A stretch of 64,000 nucleotides of DNA from Candidatus Gastranaerophilales bacterium (GCA_944326605.1 CALVEM010000002.1:62001-126000), one strand, 5' to 3'; positions 26,481 through 35,783 are shown, counted from the first letter of the stretch. The notes: generated from the sequence alone by a model not told the origin. A program made the numbers and translations.

Positions 26481-27023
26481 ATGGCAAAATTTGTATGTAC
26501 AGTATGCGGCTGGTCAACAGAAGCTGACAAAGCTCCTGAAAGATGCCCTCTTTGCGGTGCAACTACATTCAAAGAAATAAATACGGCAGAAGGTAAAGTT
26601 TATGCCTGCGAACATAAAGTCGGTGACGGAAAAGTTGAAGATAAAGAAGTTATGGACGGTTTGAGAGCACACTTTACAGGTGAATGTACAGAAGTCGGTA
26701 TGTACCTTGCAATGTCAAGAGTTGCCGAAAGAGAAGGTTATCCTGAAGTTGCTGAAGCTTACAAAAGATATGCTTTTGAAGAAGCTGAACACGCTGCAAA
26801 ATTCGCTGAATTGTTAGGCGAAGTTGTTACTGATTCAACTAAGAAAAACCTCGAAATGAGAGCGGAGGCTGAACAGGGTGCATGCGAAGGCAAACTTGCA
26901 ATTGCAGCACGCGCAAAACAGTTAGGCTATGATGCAATCCATGACACTGTTCATGAAATGGCTAAAGATGAAGCACGTCACGGCAGAGGTTTTGACGGTC
27001 TATTGAAAAGATATTTTTCATAA
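26481..27023 (+). CDS. Reverse rubrerythrin
   Basis: 180 residues. The rubredoxin-like FeS4 site is at the N-terminus ('[20 protein letters not shown]', about 5-22) and the four-helix diiron domain follows (about 45-180) with '[12 protein letters not shown]', '[11 protein letters not shown]' and '[12 protein letters not shown]'. This order is the reverse of classical rubrerythrin and is known from anaerobes as an NADH-linked peroxidase/oxygen-reduction component. Ribosome site AGAAAGGTGGTAAAAA. Its 280-bp upstream region is A/T-rich; PerR-type control is possible but no clear box was identified. Confidence 0.92.
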   Translation: MAKFVCTVCGWSTEADKAPERCPLCGATTFKEINTAEGKVYACEHKVGDGKVEDKEVMDGLRAHFTGECTEVGMYLAMSRVAEREGYPEVAEAYKRYAFEEAEHAAKFAELLGEVVTDSTKKNLEMRAEAEQGACEGKLAIAARAKQLGYDAIHDTVHEMAKDEARHGRGFDGLLKRYFS

Positions 27024-27045
27024 TTGATGTCATAATCAAAAACAC

Positions 27046-27075
27046 AAAAGACCTCTTTTAATAAGAGGTCTTTTT
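27046..27075 (+). terminator. Terminator of rubrerythrin gene
   Basis: AAAAGACCTC and GAGGTCTTTT arms with a 9-nt loop and trailing Ts. Confidence 0.87.
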
Positions 27076-27102
27076 AATTTCCAAAATGACTTACAATAAC
27101 TA

Positions 27103-27131
27103 TTGAATTCTTATGAAATAAATGTTATATT
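27103..27131 (+). promoter_or_regulatory. Promoter giving a probable leaderless transcript
   Basis: TTGAAT (27103-27108), 17 bp, TATATT (27126-27131). The ATG at 27138 starts 7 bp after the -10, where transcription would begin, and there is no ribosome site. Confidence 0.5.
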
Positions 27132-27137
27132 TTGTAC

Positions 27138-27452
27138 ATGACAAATATTGATGAATTATTAGTTAAGCTGAATAAAAAAATTAAAGACTTATTTATTGAT
27201 TTTAAAGGAGTTTATTTATACGGTTCTTATGCAGGTCACTGTGCAAAAAAAAACAGTGATGTAGATATTGTTGCCATATTTGGTAACGAATTAACGCGGA
27301 AAGAACGTATGGATTTATGGGGAATAATAGGAAAACTTGAAGCTGAAATGGATGTAGTTTTAGACCTTCATCCTACAACAATGGCAGAACTAAAACAAAA
27401 TCCTATATACTATAATCAGGTTGTGAATAAAGGAATTTATTATGGAATTTGA
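27138..27452 (+). CDS. MNT-type nucleotidyltransferase
   Basis: 104 residues from ATG 27138. 'VYLYGSYAGHCAKKNSDVDI' holds the GSx10DxD motif and 'EMDVVLDLHP' the third acidic residue. Probable antitoxin that adenylylates the HEPN protein encoded next, with an 11-bp overlap. Distinct in sequence and gene order (MNT first) from the pair at 21030. Appears to lack a 5' leader. Confidence 0.83.
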   Translation: MTNIDELLVKLNKKIKDLFIDFKGVYLYGSYAGHCAKKNSDVDIVAIFGNELTRKERMDLWGIIGKLEAEMDVVLDLHPTTMAELKQNPIYYNQVVNKGIYYGI

Positions 27453-27840
27453 CAAAAAAATCATAATTGATAATGCTGTAAAAAAATCTGAAGATGCCAT
27501 AGCTGCTGCAGAATACAATTTTGAAAACAAATTTTACACAACTTGTCAAAACAGGCTTTACTATGCAATTTTTTATATAGTTACTGCTTTAGCATACTCA
27601 GACAATTTTATTACATCTAAACATTCTCAGTTAATGAGTTGGTTCAACAAAAAATACATTTACACGGATAAAATTTTTGATGAAGATATGTTTAAAATAT
27701 ACAAAGAAGCTTTTACAAACAGACAAAAATCAGATTATGATTTTATGTATATTGTTAATGAAGATGACTTACTTTCTTCAATAAAAGATGTTAAAACATT
27801 TGTAAAAAATATAAAAGATTATTTACAAAAAAACAATTAG
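27442..27840 (+). CDS. HEPN-domain protein
   Basis: 132 residues, helical. Typical HEPN features: 'AAAEYNFENKFYTTCQNRLYYAIFY' with Asn-Arg-x-Tyr-Tyr-Ala, and 'SKHSQL' then 'NRQKSDYDF'. This is the PF05168-like group commonly paired with MNT. In the window it overlaps the MNT gene upstream and its last 4 bp overlap the convergent AbrB-like gene. Likely RNase toxin or RNA-binding partner. Confidence 0.8.
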   Translation: MEFDKKIIIDNAVKKSEDAIAAAEYNFENKFYTTCQNRLYYAIFYIVTALAYSDNFITSKHSQLMSWFNKKYIYTDKIFDEDMFKIYKEAFTNRQKSDYDFMYIVNEDDLLSSIKDVKTFVKNIKDYLQKNN

Positions 27841-28013
27841 TTATCTTTTTCTTTTTCAAGTTTTTTGACCATTAAAACTTTGTCTTTTACCTCAATATCC
27901 ACATCGTGCAAAACAGGATTAATTCCCATTTCTTCAAGGTAAAGCTTAGGAATTATTATGCCGTAACTGCCACCGATAGGTCTTAAAGATTTTCTTACCA
28001 TATTGTCGTCCAT
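27837..28013 (-). CDS. AbrB/MazE-like DNA-binding protein
   Basis: 58 residues read directly: 'MDDNMVRKSLRPIGGSYGII' then 'IPKLYLEEMGINPV' and a Lys/Glu-rich tail. The R-x-I-G-G-S-x-G-I-x-I-P pattern is the swapped-hairpin AbrB fold found in antitoxins. Convergent with the HEPN gene and overlapping its stop, it lies antisense to any read-through of that gene. It could autoregulate through the dyad at 28061-28088. Confidence 0.75.
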   Translation of the reverse strand: MDDNMVRKSLRPIGGSYGIIIPKLYLEEMGINPVLHDVDIEVKDKVLMVKKLEKEKDN

Positions 28014-28049
28014 TATAATAATATTATAATTTTATAGTAACATAACAAC

Positions 28050-28078
28050 TTGACAAAAAATTACTATTTAATTACTAT
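28050..28078 (+). promoter_or_regulatory. Promoter for the gene at 28099
   Basis: TTGACA (28050-28055), 17 bp, TACTAT (28073-28078); ATG 28099 lies 20 bp further on. Confidence 0.65.
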
Positions 28079-28088
28079 TAAATAGTAA
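28061..28088. promoter_or_regulatory. Palindromic operator overlapping the -10
   Basis: TTACTATTTAA (28061-28071) and TTAAATAGTAA (28078-28088) form an 11-bp perfect dyad with a 6-bp spacer, covering the spacer and -10 of the promoter. Suits repression by a dimeric regulator such as the divergent AbrB-like protein. Confidence 0.6.
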
Positions 28089-28098
28089 GGATATAGTA

Positions 28099-28287
28099 AT
28101 GAACAACAAATCTCATTTTGAGCAGCTACAAATAATCTCTGAGCATGCAACAAAACTTTCCAGCTATCTGCATGTTTTACACGCTTATACCGAAAATGAA
28201 ATGATCGATAATAACAAAATCGGCAACATATTTGAAATCCTTGACCTTGCAGTCAAGGAAATTGACATAATTACACAACAAGTCTGA
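28099..28287 (+). CDS. Small helical hypothetical protein
   Basis: 62 residues ('MNNKSHFEQLQIISEHATKL'...), acidic and entirely helical in appearance. No known domain. It is preceded by a strong promoter with an operator-like dyad, and resembles in size and composition the small helical product at 39972 that also faces a small regulator gene. Function unknown. Confidence 0.6.
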   Translation: MNNKSHFEQLQIISEHATKLSSYLHVLHAYTENEMIDNNKIGNIFEILDLAVKEIDIITQQV

Positions 28288-28390
28288 CATAATTTAGTCA
28301 TCCCAAACTTGGTTCGGGATCTCGCCAAAAGTCAAGGCACAACTATAAATCAGTAAGATGCTGAAATAAATTCAGCATGACACAATTGCT
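28288..28390. repeat. REP-like palindromes
   Basis: Contains 'TCCCAAACTTGGTTCGGGA' and 'GATGCTGAAATAAATTCAGC', both stem-forming and recurring (16800-16890, 32168, 60460-60525). Confidence 0.65.
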
Positions 28391-28398
28391 GATAAGAA

Positions 28399-28845
28399 CT
28401 AACGTCTGTGGATATCCACATTGTTTTCGTACAAAAGCTGTCTGCTTTTTATTTTATAAAGATCATTTTTCTGAGTTTCCATATCTCTCAATTTTGCATA
28501 ACAGGCAGATTTTGCAGAGCTGTCAAGATTTTCACAGGTTTTTAAATATTTTTCAAAACTCACACGGCGTTCAGCCCAGTAATTCTTTTTGACCCTCTCC
28601 GATTTTACAAAACTGAAAATATTAAAAATGTCATGACTGTCTTTGTAAACGGCATTCTCGTATCCTGCTTCACAAAACTCCGACCATTGAGGCGGCAACT
28701 CTTCTCTAACAGGATCCGCAGGTTTAACTATTTCCTGAGCAGGAATAACCTCAGATTGCGGGATATTATCCTGCTGTATCGCGTCATCACATATCACAGG
28801 CATTCCAATAGCCAAAAACAATGATGCTAATAATATTTTTTTCAT
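28399..28845 (-). CDS. Exported hypothetical protein
   Basis: 148 residues with a signal peptide ('MKKILLASLFLAIGMPVICD', cut near 19), a Pro/Glu-rich linker about 22-52, then a helical domain with three Cys ('FCEAGYENAV', 'LKTCENLDSSAKSACYAKL'). No recognised family. Same strand as, and 9 bp downstream of, the acyl-CoA synthetase gene, so possibly cotranscribed. Confidence 0.65.
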   Translation of the reverse strand: MKKILLASLFLAIGMPVICDDAIQQDNIPQSEVIPAQEIVKPADPVREELPPQWSEFCEAGYENAVYKDSHDIFNIFSFVKSERVKKNYWAERRVSFEKYLKTCENLDSSAKSACYAKLRDMETQKNDLYKIKSRQLLYENNVDIHRR

Positions 28846-28854
28846 TAATAACTC

Positions 28855-30528
28855 CTATACATTTACAAGCTCTTTTACTTCTTTACGCTTAACTTTTCTT
28901 GTTGTAGTACGCGGTAAAGGATCTTTACTTACAACTATATTAATCGGTCTTTTGTAAGGAGTCAACCTCAATGATAATTTTTTAACCTCATCTTTTATAA
29001 GTTTGTCTACTGTATCCCATTCGTATTTTTGGAGAACTTCATCAGAAGGAACTATAACAGCAGTAATTTCTTCCGTGCCGTCTTTTGCTCCGAAAGTTCT
29101 TGAAGTTCCCAGCACACAGACTTCGGCAATATACGGACTTTTTTCAATAACCGATTCGACTTCTTCCGGAAAAACTTTCTTTCCGCCGGATAAAACTATC
29201 ATATTTTTAATTCTGCCTGTTATATAAATATGACCTTCTTTGCTTATTTTAGCAATATCGCCTGTGTGCAGCCATCCGTCAGGTTCAATTACTTCGGCCG
29301 TCAGTTCAGGATGATTGTGATACCCCTTCATAACAGCAGGACCTTTAAGCATTAATTCGCCCGTCTGCTCATCAATCTTCGCCTCAAAACTTTTCAAAGG
29401 TCTGCCCACAGATGCAATATCTCCGCGTCTGTCAGTATTTACCGATACAACAGGGCTTGTCTCAGACAAACCGTAACCCTGATAAACTTTTATCCCTATT
29501 CTTTCAAAAAACTCGCCCACCGAAACATCTAAAGGTGCTCCGCCTGATATACAGCCGGAAAAATGTCCGCCGAATTTTGCATGAATTTTTTTAAACATAA
29601 ACTTCTTCATTCTGTAGGAAGGAATAAATTTAGCGAGTTTAAACATTACAGAAAATGCCGTTTGGACAGTTTTTGGCGAATTATTCAATTCGGTTTCAAT
29701 ACCTGTTTTTAAAAGTTTCAGAAATGCAGGAACAACAATCATAAATTCCACCTGCTTTTCGCGCATAATGCTCAAAACATCTTTAGGTTTTAAACTCGGA
29801 GTGTAATATACTGAAAAACCGAAGTTTAAAAACGTAGAAAACCCGACAGTCATTTCAAAAAGATGGTTCATTGGCAAAATTGACAGAATATTAACATGCC
29901 TGTATGGTAAAATTTGATCAAGTGCAATCTTTAAATCATCCAATTGGGCCATCATATTTGCGAAAGTAATTTCAACCCCTTTCGGAGCACCTGTTGTTCC
30001 TGATGTATATATAATAAACGCTGTCGAATTTGAATTTCGGAAACGCCATCTGCAATCATAATTGTCAGGAAGTTCATAAATACTCTTTTCATCAATATTA
30101 GCAGTAGGCTCATCCATCAAAATAACTTCTTTTATTGAAGGAATTACATCCTTCAAATATCTTGCCATATCAATATTGTGTTCGGAAACCATAATTACCG
30201 ACGGCTCACAATCAGATAATATAGATTTTAATTCGTATTTAGTCAGCTTGACATCCAGAGGAACAGCTGTCATCCCGGAAATTACAGATGCAAAAACACA
30301 TGCACCGTATTCCGGCTTTGATTCGGATAAAATTGCCAGCCTGTCGCCTTTTTGAACATTAAGTTCATTTATCAGATAATGCGCAAGTTTTCGTGACATC
30401 AAACCTATTCCGCGGTAAGTGAATTCTCTCCAGCCATATTTGTTTTTCATACCCAAAGCAACTTTATCCGCGTATTTTTCAGTACGTTCCTGAAGCAAAA
30501 ATAAAACATTCTTTTTACATAATCCCAT
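28855..30528 (-). CDS. AMP-binding acyl-CoA synthetase (long-chain fatty acid--CoA ligase type)
   Basis: About 557 residues from ATG 30528 ('MGLCKKNVLFLLQERTEKYA'); a GTG 18 bp upstream is the alternative. ANL superfamily motifs: P-loop 'AFIIYTSGTTGAPKGVE' (about 165-181), 'GYGLSETSPVV', 'LHTGDIAKISKEGHIYITGR' and the C-terminal Lys region 'PRTTTRKVKRKEV'. Activates a carboxylic acid via the acyl-adenylate, then forms the CoA thioester or transfers it to a carrier; chain length is not predictable. Ribosome site AAAGGTGT. Confidence 0.9.
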   Translation of the reverse strand: MGLCKKNVLFLLQERTEKYADKVALGMKNKYGWREFTYRGIGLMSRKLAHYLINELNVQKGDRLAILSESKPEYGACVFASVISGMTAVPLDVKLTKYELKSILSDCEPSVIMVSEHNIDMARYLKDVIPSIKEVILMDEPTANIDEKSIYELPDNYDCRWRFRNSNSTAFIIYTSGTTGAPKGVEITFANMMAQLDDLKIALDQILPYRHVNILSILPMNHLFEMTVGFSTFLNFGFSVYYTPSLKPKDVLSIMREKQVEFMIVVPAFLKLLKTGIETELNNSPKTVQTAFSVMFKLAKFIPSYRMKKFMFKKIHAKFGGHFSGCISGGAPLDVSVGEFFERIGIKVYQGYGLSETSPVVSVNTDRRGDIASVGRPLKSFEAKIDEQTGELMLKGPAVMKGYHNHPELTAEVIEPDGWLHTGDIAKISKEGHIYITGRIKNMIVLSGGKKVFPEEVESVIEKSPYIAEVCVLGTSRTFGAKDGTEEITAVIVPSDEVLQKYEWDTVDKLIKDEVKKLSLRLTPYKRPINIVVSKDPLPRTTTRKVKRKEVKELVNV

Positions 30529-30633
30529 AAAATAAACACCTTTCACACCATTATAATATCAGAATATAATTTTTTTTACGGAAAGTCAAGAGTATTAAGT
30601 ATTTTTGTATTATAATTTAAACAGTTAATATAA

Positions 30634-31977
30634 ATGGCGGGAATTTCAAAGATGAAAAAAGTTTACATAGAAACAATGGGCTGCCAGATGAACAAATCCG
30701 ATACCGAAAGAATGCTCGGAATGTTATCTTATTTCGGATATGAAGAAACAAAAAATCCTGAACAGGCAGACCTTTTAATTGTTAATACATGTTCAATAAG
30801 ACAGTTGAGCGAGGATAAAGCTTTCAGCCAGCTTGGTGTCTGGGGAAAATGGAAACAATCAAAACCCGCTTTGAAAATAGGTATAGCAGGCTGTGTTGCG
30901 CAGCAAAAAGCTAAAAGTATTTTTAAGCGAGCCCCTTATGTGGACTTTGTTCTCGGAACTCATAAAATCTATGCGCTCCCTGAAATTATAGAAAAAATCA
31001 GCAAAGGCGAGAAGATTTGTGAATGCACGGAAACCAACACTACAGAAGATGAACAGGCAGTCAAATATGACATAAAAAGAGTAAAAGGCGTCAACGCGTG
31101 GATTCCTATTACGGAAGGCTGCAACAATTTCTGTACATACTGTATAGTCCCTTATACCCGCGGCAGGGAACGCTCCCGACTTCCGGAAACGATTATCAAA
31201 GAAGCAAAAGACGCTTTGAATACAGGTTTCAAAGAAATTACGCTTCTCGGACAAAACGTTGACAGCTACGGAAAAGATTTTAAGGATAGAAATTACAGGC
31301 TGGCAGACCTTTTAAGAGAACTTAATGCAATAGAAGGTAAGTTCAGAATACGCTTTGTAACTTCATACCCTACAGACATAACAGATGAACTTATAAAAAC
31401 CGTTGTTGAACTTGATAAGGTTTGCGAATATTTCCATATCCCGATGCAGTCAGGAAGTTCCGAAGTTTTAAAAGCTATGAACAGACGCTACGATAGAGAA
31501 ACCTATGCCGGAATTGTTGCAAAAGTACGTGAAATGGTGCCCGATGTAACTATAACAAGCGACTTTATCGCAGGTTTTCCAGGAGAAACCGAGGAACAGT
31601 TTCAACAAACGCTTTCCGCTATTGATGAATTTGAACTTGATTACTCAAATCTTGCCGCATATTCTCCAAGAGAAAAAACAGTTGCCGCAAAATGGGTCGA
31701 CAAATTTATTCCGGAAGACATAAAAAATGAAAGATTTCAGCGGTTGAATAAAAAAGTTCAGGAGAATTGTTTAAAATCAAATCTTAAATATGTCGGACGC
31801 GAAATGGAAGTTCTTATCGAAAACTTTTATGACCATAAAGGCAAAATGATAAACACCGGCAAAACACGGAACTTTAAAACTGTTCATATTCCCTGTGACA
31901 AAGATTTAACAGGAGAATTTGTAAACGTAAAAATTACAGGTACAAAAACCTGGTACCTACAGGGCGACTTCACATAA
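30634..31977 (+). CDS. miaB: tRNA-2-methylthio-N6-isopentenyladenosine37 methylthiotransferase
   Basis: 447 residues; the start at 30652 ('MKKVYIETMGCQMNKSDTER') is equally likely. UPF0004 domain with the first Fe-S cluster Cys ('GCQMN', 'NTCSIR', 'GCVAQQ'), radical SAM domain with 'CNNFCTYCIVPYTRGRERSR' and a C-terminal TRAM domain. Adds a methylthio group to i6A37 of tRNAs reading UNN codons. Oxygen-sensitive cofactors fit the anaerobic setting. The stop codon lies inside a 17-bp inverted repeat. Confidence 0.95.
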   Translation: MAGISKMKKVYIETMGCQMNKSDTERMLGMLSYFGYEETKNPEQADLLIVNTCSIRQLSEDKAFSQLGVWGKWKQSKPALKIGIAGCVAQQKAKSIFKRAPYVDFVLGTHKIYALPEIIEKISKGEKICECTETNTTEDEQAVKYDIKRVKGVNAWIPITEGCNNFCTYCIVPYTRGRERSRLPETIIKEAKDALNTGFKEITLLGQNVDSYGKDFKDRNYRLADLLRELNAIEGKFRIRFVTSYPTDITDELIKTVVELDKVCEYFHIPMQSGSSEVLKAMNRRYDRETYAGIVAKVREMVPDVTITSDFIAGFPGETEEQFQQTLSAIDEFELDYSNLAAYSPREKTVAAKWVDKFIPEDIKNERFQRLNKKVQENCLKSNLKYVGREMEVLIENFYDHKGKMINTGKTRNFKTVHIPCDKDLTGEFVNVKITGTKTWYLQGDFT

Positions 31978-32010
31978 TATTTATTATGGAATAAAATATT
32001 ATGTGAAGTC
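31966..32010. repeat. 17-bp perfect inverted repeat spanning the miaB stop
   Basis: GACTTCACATAATATTT (31966-31982) and AAATATTATGTGAAGTC (31994-32010) with an 11-bp loop. The left arm includes the last codons and stop of miaB. No T-run follows, so it is not a standard terminator; it may stabilise the mRNA end. Confidence 0.75.
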
Positions 32011-32548
32011 GATAAGACGTTAAGACGATAGGACGTGAAGTCATTACGGTGCGCGAAGCACGAATAAATTATTCTCTCGCCCCTTTGGGGAGAGAGTTAG
32101 AGAGAGGGGCTTTAACATTAGTGCTTAACGAAACAGCAGCAAAGCGGATGCTGTTTGGGCGGTAAAGAGATGCTGAAACAAGTTCAGCATGACAAATATA
32201 TAGCGAGTGCATCCGCTCAGGTTGAATTTAGCGCAGATTAAACGGTTAGCGTGTTTCTCTTTCTTTGCTTAATTTCTTTCTCCTCTTACATTGTCGGCAT
32301 TAAACGGGTCTGCCGGCAAGGCTCATCGCCTTGACCGTTCGCCCTCTGCCGACAATGCGCTTTTCATCGCAAAAAACGGATTGCGAGCTGAGGCTGGAGT
32401 GGCGGATGCGTTGAGCATTCGACACGCAATGCCGTTAATCGCGAGCAACAAGCTAGAGAAATTAAGTGCGGGGTGCGGGGACGCACAGTTCCCGCCTTAA
32501 TCCCTCTCTCGGAAGAGGGATTATTCACTCCCGATAATATTTATTATG
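32011..32548. repeat. Repeat-rich, GC-enriched non-coding patch
   Basis: No credible gene in this stretch. It contains CCCTCTCC-type hairpins (about 32083-32115 and 32495-32525), the 'GATGCTGAAACAAGTTCAGC' palindrome (about 32169), and a block at 32290-32480 with nested stems such as GCAAGGC/GCCTTG and TGTCGGCA/TGCCGACA. Base composition differs from neighbours, suggesting accumulated mobile palindromes. Confidence 0.6.
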
Positions 32549-32582
32549 CAAAAAAAAAGAGCCGAATTGAACCAATTCGACC
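32549..32582 (-). terminator. Terminator of the gene at 32611
   Basis: On the minus strand CGAATTG-GTT-CAATTCG is followed by GCTC and a run of eight or more Ts. Confidence 0.8.
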
Positions 32583-32610
32583 TTATATTTTTTGGTGAAA
32601 AAATATAAAA

Positions 32611-33150
32611 TTATGCACTAAAGTCATCTTTCATGACATTATGCGCAAAACCTGCAAGAAAACCAACTCCTGCACCCGCAACTAAAAACGGTACAGCCGG
32701 TCTCTTAAATTTCAACATTATATGATATGCCGTTGCAAATTTTCTTGTCATATCTTTCGATGTTTCATTAACATAACGTATGATGTTTCTAAACTCTTTA
32801 CCGGCAGCAGAATCCTCTCCGCCAAGAGTATTAACTTTTTTTGTTAAATTATCATACAAAAAAGCATCTTTTTTAATTTTGTTCTCGTTTTCAATCATTT
32901 TCACAAACATATCCTGAGCAGGACTTATTTGCTTCTTCTGTTTGATTTCGGCAACACAATTTTTGTTCGTAACTTTACGGCAGTAATTAATCACTGTACG
33001 ACGAAACCTAACATCATTAAAATCATTTTCCTGCTTTGTTACAGGCCATAAATATTTAAGAGAATAACCGCCTGCCGTACCTAATGCCGTATATTTAACA
33101 ATTGTATTTAAATGGCTATTTTCATTTTGTCCAACTGCACTTACTGTCAT
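32611..33150 (-). CDS. Hypothetical protein with C-terminal membrane segment
   Basis: 179 residues starting 'MTVSAVGQNENSHLNTIVKY'. A short hydrophobic patch is near residues 20-35 and a clear Gly/Ala-rich membrane helix near the C-terminus ('FLVAGAGVGFLAGFAHNV'). The middle is basic and helical. No family recognised. Monocistronic with its own terminator. Confidence 0.65.
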   Translation of the reverse strand: MTVSAVGQNENSHLNTIVKYTALGTAGGYSLKYLWPVTKQENDFNDVRFRRTVINYCRKVTNKNCVAEIKQKKQISPAQDMFVKMIENENKIKKDAFLYDNLTKKVNTLGGEDSAAGKEFRNIIRYVNETSKDMTRKFATAYHIMLKFKRPAVPFLVAGAGVGFLAGFAHNVMKDDFSA

Positions 33151-33332
33151 AGCTAATAAACCTTTACTTAACTAATACACGTAACGTCTTCTACAGTTAA
33201 ACTTGTAATATAAAAGTTTAACATTAAGAATATATGGGTGGACTTACACTTAAATATTTTGAACATCTATCTCGTGAAAACGACATGGCTCAAAACTGAG
33301 TAATTAAATCCATGAGGGATAATAACACATAA

Positions 33333-34364
33333 TTATTTTTTTGTCAAGACTTTTATGAAGTTTAGCAACAACATTACAGCAACAATTATTATAATATAAA
33401 TAAAATAATGCTTTATTGTCTGACTTCCCATAAAAAGTGAAGCCAGTGCTCCTGCAATAATTGCAACGGATGTGAGGATCATAACAGTCTTTTTCTGTGA
33501 AAAACCTGCATGCAGCAGCTTATGATGAATATGTTCGGCATCGGCCACAAAAGGAGATTTTCCTTTGGCAATTCTTCTCAATGAAGAAAAAGTTATATCC
33601 ATAATTGGAACCGCAAGAACCAGAAACGGTAGTAATATCGCAAGAGTTGCAGCTTTCATAACTCCAGTTATAGAAATTGTTGCGAGCAAAAATCCGGAAA
33701 ATAACGCTCCGCTGTCGCCCATAAATATCTTTGCCGGATTAAAATTGTATGTTAAAAACGCAAGCATTGAGCCCGCCAGAATAAACCCTATTAAAGCACT
33801 AATAGGATTTGGAGGGGTCATTGCAACCGCAATAATTGCAAGAGTGACAGCATTTATGGTTACGACAGAACCTGCAAGTCCGTCAACTCCGTCAATAAAA
33901 TTCAAAGCATTTGAAATTCCGACAATCCACAATAATGTTATAGGATAGGAAAAAACACCTAAATCACCAATAAACGGAACATTATTAATCTGCACACCCA
34001 GAAGATATACGAGTGTCGCTATTGATATTTGTAAAAACAGTTTAAATTTTGCATCAAGATTATAAATATCATCAACAAGCCCCAGCAGAAACATCAATGA
34101 ACCGCCGAGCAAAATTCCTGATAATAAACTACCGTACGGATAATAACTCATAAAAACAAGACACAAAAATGTCAGCATTGTACTTGCCCAGATAGCAACT
34201 CCGCCTATTCGCGATATAGGTTTTGTATGAATTTTTCTTTCGTTAGGCACGTCAACAAGTCCTTCTTTTTTAGAAAAACTTATAACAAGAGGTACCAGAC
34301 AAACACCTATCAAATAGGCAATTACAGTTCCGATTACATGTGCATGTGTTAATTTTATAAGCAT
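33333..34364 (-). CDS. WecA/TagO-like undecaprenyl-phosphate sugar-1-phosphate transferase
   Basis: 343 residues with about ten hydrophobic segments. MraY/WecA family motifs: 'RIGGVAIW', 'GLVDDIYNLDAKFKL' (Mg-binding Asp pair), 'NALNFIDGVDGLAG', 'IFMGDSGALFSGFLLA' and the cytoplasmic His motif 'DAEHIHHKLLHAGFS'. Transfers a UDP-amino-sugar 1-phosphate to undecaprenyl phosphate, starting O-antigen, teichoic acid or glycan synthesis. With rfbA and the GTs at 57759-60422 it points to a surface polysaccharide. Ribosome site AAAAGGAATAACA. Confidence 0.9.
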   Translation of the reverse strand: MLIKLTHAHVIGTVIAYLIGVCLVPLVISFSKKEGLVDVPNERKIHTKPISRIGGVAIWASTMLTFLCLVFMSYYPYGSLLSGILLGGSLMFLLGLVDDIYNLDAKFKLFLQISIATLVYLLGVQINNVPFIGDLGVFSYPITLLWIVGISNALNFIDGVDGLAGSVVTINAVTLAIIAVAMTPPNPISALIGFILAGSMLAFLTYNFNPAKIFMGDSGALFSGFLLATISITGVMKAATLAILLPFLVLAVPIMDITFSSLRRIAKGKSPFVADAEHIHHKLLHAGFSQKKTVMILTSVAIIAGALASLFMGSQTIKHYFIYIIIIVAVMLLLNFIKVLTKK

Positions 34365-34377
34365 TGTTATTCCTTTT

Positions 34378-34487
34378 AATTAGAAGATCAGAAGTACGAA
34401 TGTCAGGAGGTCAAGCTAATTTCACTCAAAATGTTTATTTCCCGATAACAGCCTGCCTTCCTGACATCCTGTCATCCGGGCTTCTAG
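34378..34487. repeat. Dispersed AGG-rich repeat between glyA and the WecA-like gene
   Basis: 'GTCAGGAGGTCAAGCTAATT' on the left and 'CTGCCTTCCTGACATCCTG' on the right form imperfect inverted arms; same words as 6972-7090 and the alaS insertion. Confidence 0.6.
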
Positions 34488-35725
34488 TTTTTGTATATCG
34501 GGTATTTTTTGCAAAGTTTGAGAGAACGTTCTCTTAAATTTTGCAATCCCAACTCATTATCTGATGAAAATATTGCAGATGCAATAATTTTTGCAACTTC
34601 GGTCATATCATTCTCTTTAAAACCGCGTGTAGTAACAGCAGGCACACCTAATCTTATGCCGCTTGTAACAAACGGGCTCTGCGGATCATTGGGAACAGTA
34701 TTTTTATTAGCGGTAATTCCTACACGTTCAAGAACATTTGCCATATCTTTACCTGTTTTGCCGGTTTTTCTAAGATCCAGAGTCATCAAATGATTTTCGG
34801 TCATTCCGCCCACAATATCCATGCCTTCATCCATCAGACCCTGCGCTAAAGCTTTTGCATTTTTCAAAATTTGCGCTGCATACTCTTTAAATTCAGGTTT
34901 TGAAGCTTCTAAAAGCGCAACAGCTTTACCTGCAATAATATGTTCAAGAGGACCGCCCTGCATGCCGGGGAAAACCGCTTTATCGATAATCTGTGCAAAT
35001 TCTTCATCGCACATTGTTATTCCGCCCCTCGGACCTCTTAAAGATTTATGGGTAGTTGTTGTAACAAATTGAGCATACCCCGCAGGCGACGGATGGAGCC
35101 CTGCTGCAACAAGTCCTGCAATATGGGCTATATCAGCCAGCAAATACGCTCCGACTTCATCTGCAATTTCTCTAAACTTTTTGAAATCTATAATTTTAGA
35201 ATAGTTGCTTGCACCGCAAATAATCAATTTCGGTTTATGTTCTTGCGCCATTTTGCGGACATTTTCATAATCTATGTTTCCGTATTCATCAACACCGTAA
35301 CTTTTTACATCAAAGTACAAACCTGAAAAGTTAACCGGCGAACCATGAGAAAGGTGACCGCCGTTTGACAAATCCATACCGAGGACTTTATCACCAGGTT
35401 TTAAAACTGCCATAAATACAGCCATATTTGCTTGAGCGCCGCTGTGGGGCTGAACATTAGCATGATCCATTTTGAAAAGTTCGCATGCTCTTTTTTGTGC
35501 AAGTTCTTCAATGACATCAACATGGTCACAGCCGTTATAAAAACGTTTATGCGGCTTGCCTTCGGCATATTTATTTGTTAAAACACTTCCGCATGCTTCC
35601 ATAACAGCTTCAGACGTAATATTTTCACTTGCTATAAGCTCAATTGTATTTTGCTGTCTTTCAAATTCTTTTTCAATTTCTGCCGCTACCTGCGGATCAA
35701 CTCTTTTTATATTTTCCAGATACAT
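34484..35725 (-). CDS. glyA: Serine hydroxymethyltransferase
   Basis: 413 residues. '[19 protein letters not shown]' at the start, '[13 protein letters not shown]', '[17 protein letters not shown]' and the PLP-lysine motif '[14 protein letters not shown]' (about 220-233). Converts serine and tetrahydrofolate to glycine and methylene-tetrahydrofolate. Ribosome site AGAGAGGGGTAAGC. Clear single-gene unit with repeats on its downstream side. Confidence 0.96.
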   Translation of the reverse strand: MYLENIKRVDPQVAAEIEKEFERQQNTIELIASENITSEAVMEACGSVLTNKYAEGKPHKRFYNGCDHVDVIEELAQKRACELFKMDHANVQPHSGAQANMAVFMAVLKPGDKVLGMDLSNGGHLSHGSPVNFSGLYFDVKSYGVDEYGNIDYENVRKMAQEHKPKLIICGASNYSKIIDFKKFREIADEVGAYLLADIAHIAGLVAAGLHPSPAGYAQFVTTTTHKSLRGPRGGITMCDEEFAQIIDKAVFPGMQGGPLEHIIAGKAVALLEASKPEFKEYAAQILKNAKALAQGLMDEGMDIVGGMTENHLMTLDLRKTGKTGKDMANVLERVGITANKNTVPNDPQSPFVTSGIRLGVPAVTTRGFKENDMTEVAKIIASAIFSSDNELGLQNLRERSLKLCKKYPIYKN

Positions 35726-35783
35726 GCTTACCCCTCTCTGTTCCCGTATTCAACAGAGTAATTATAAGTGAAAATAAAAAATC

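Noticed and set aside
32291-32500. Plus-strand frame in the GC-rich patch
   Set aside because: Made of nested palindromes, unusual composition, no ribosome site; a by-product of high GC.
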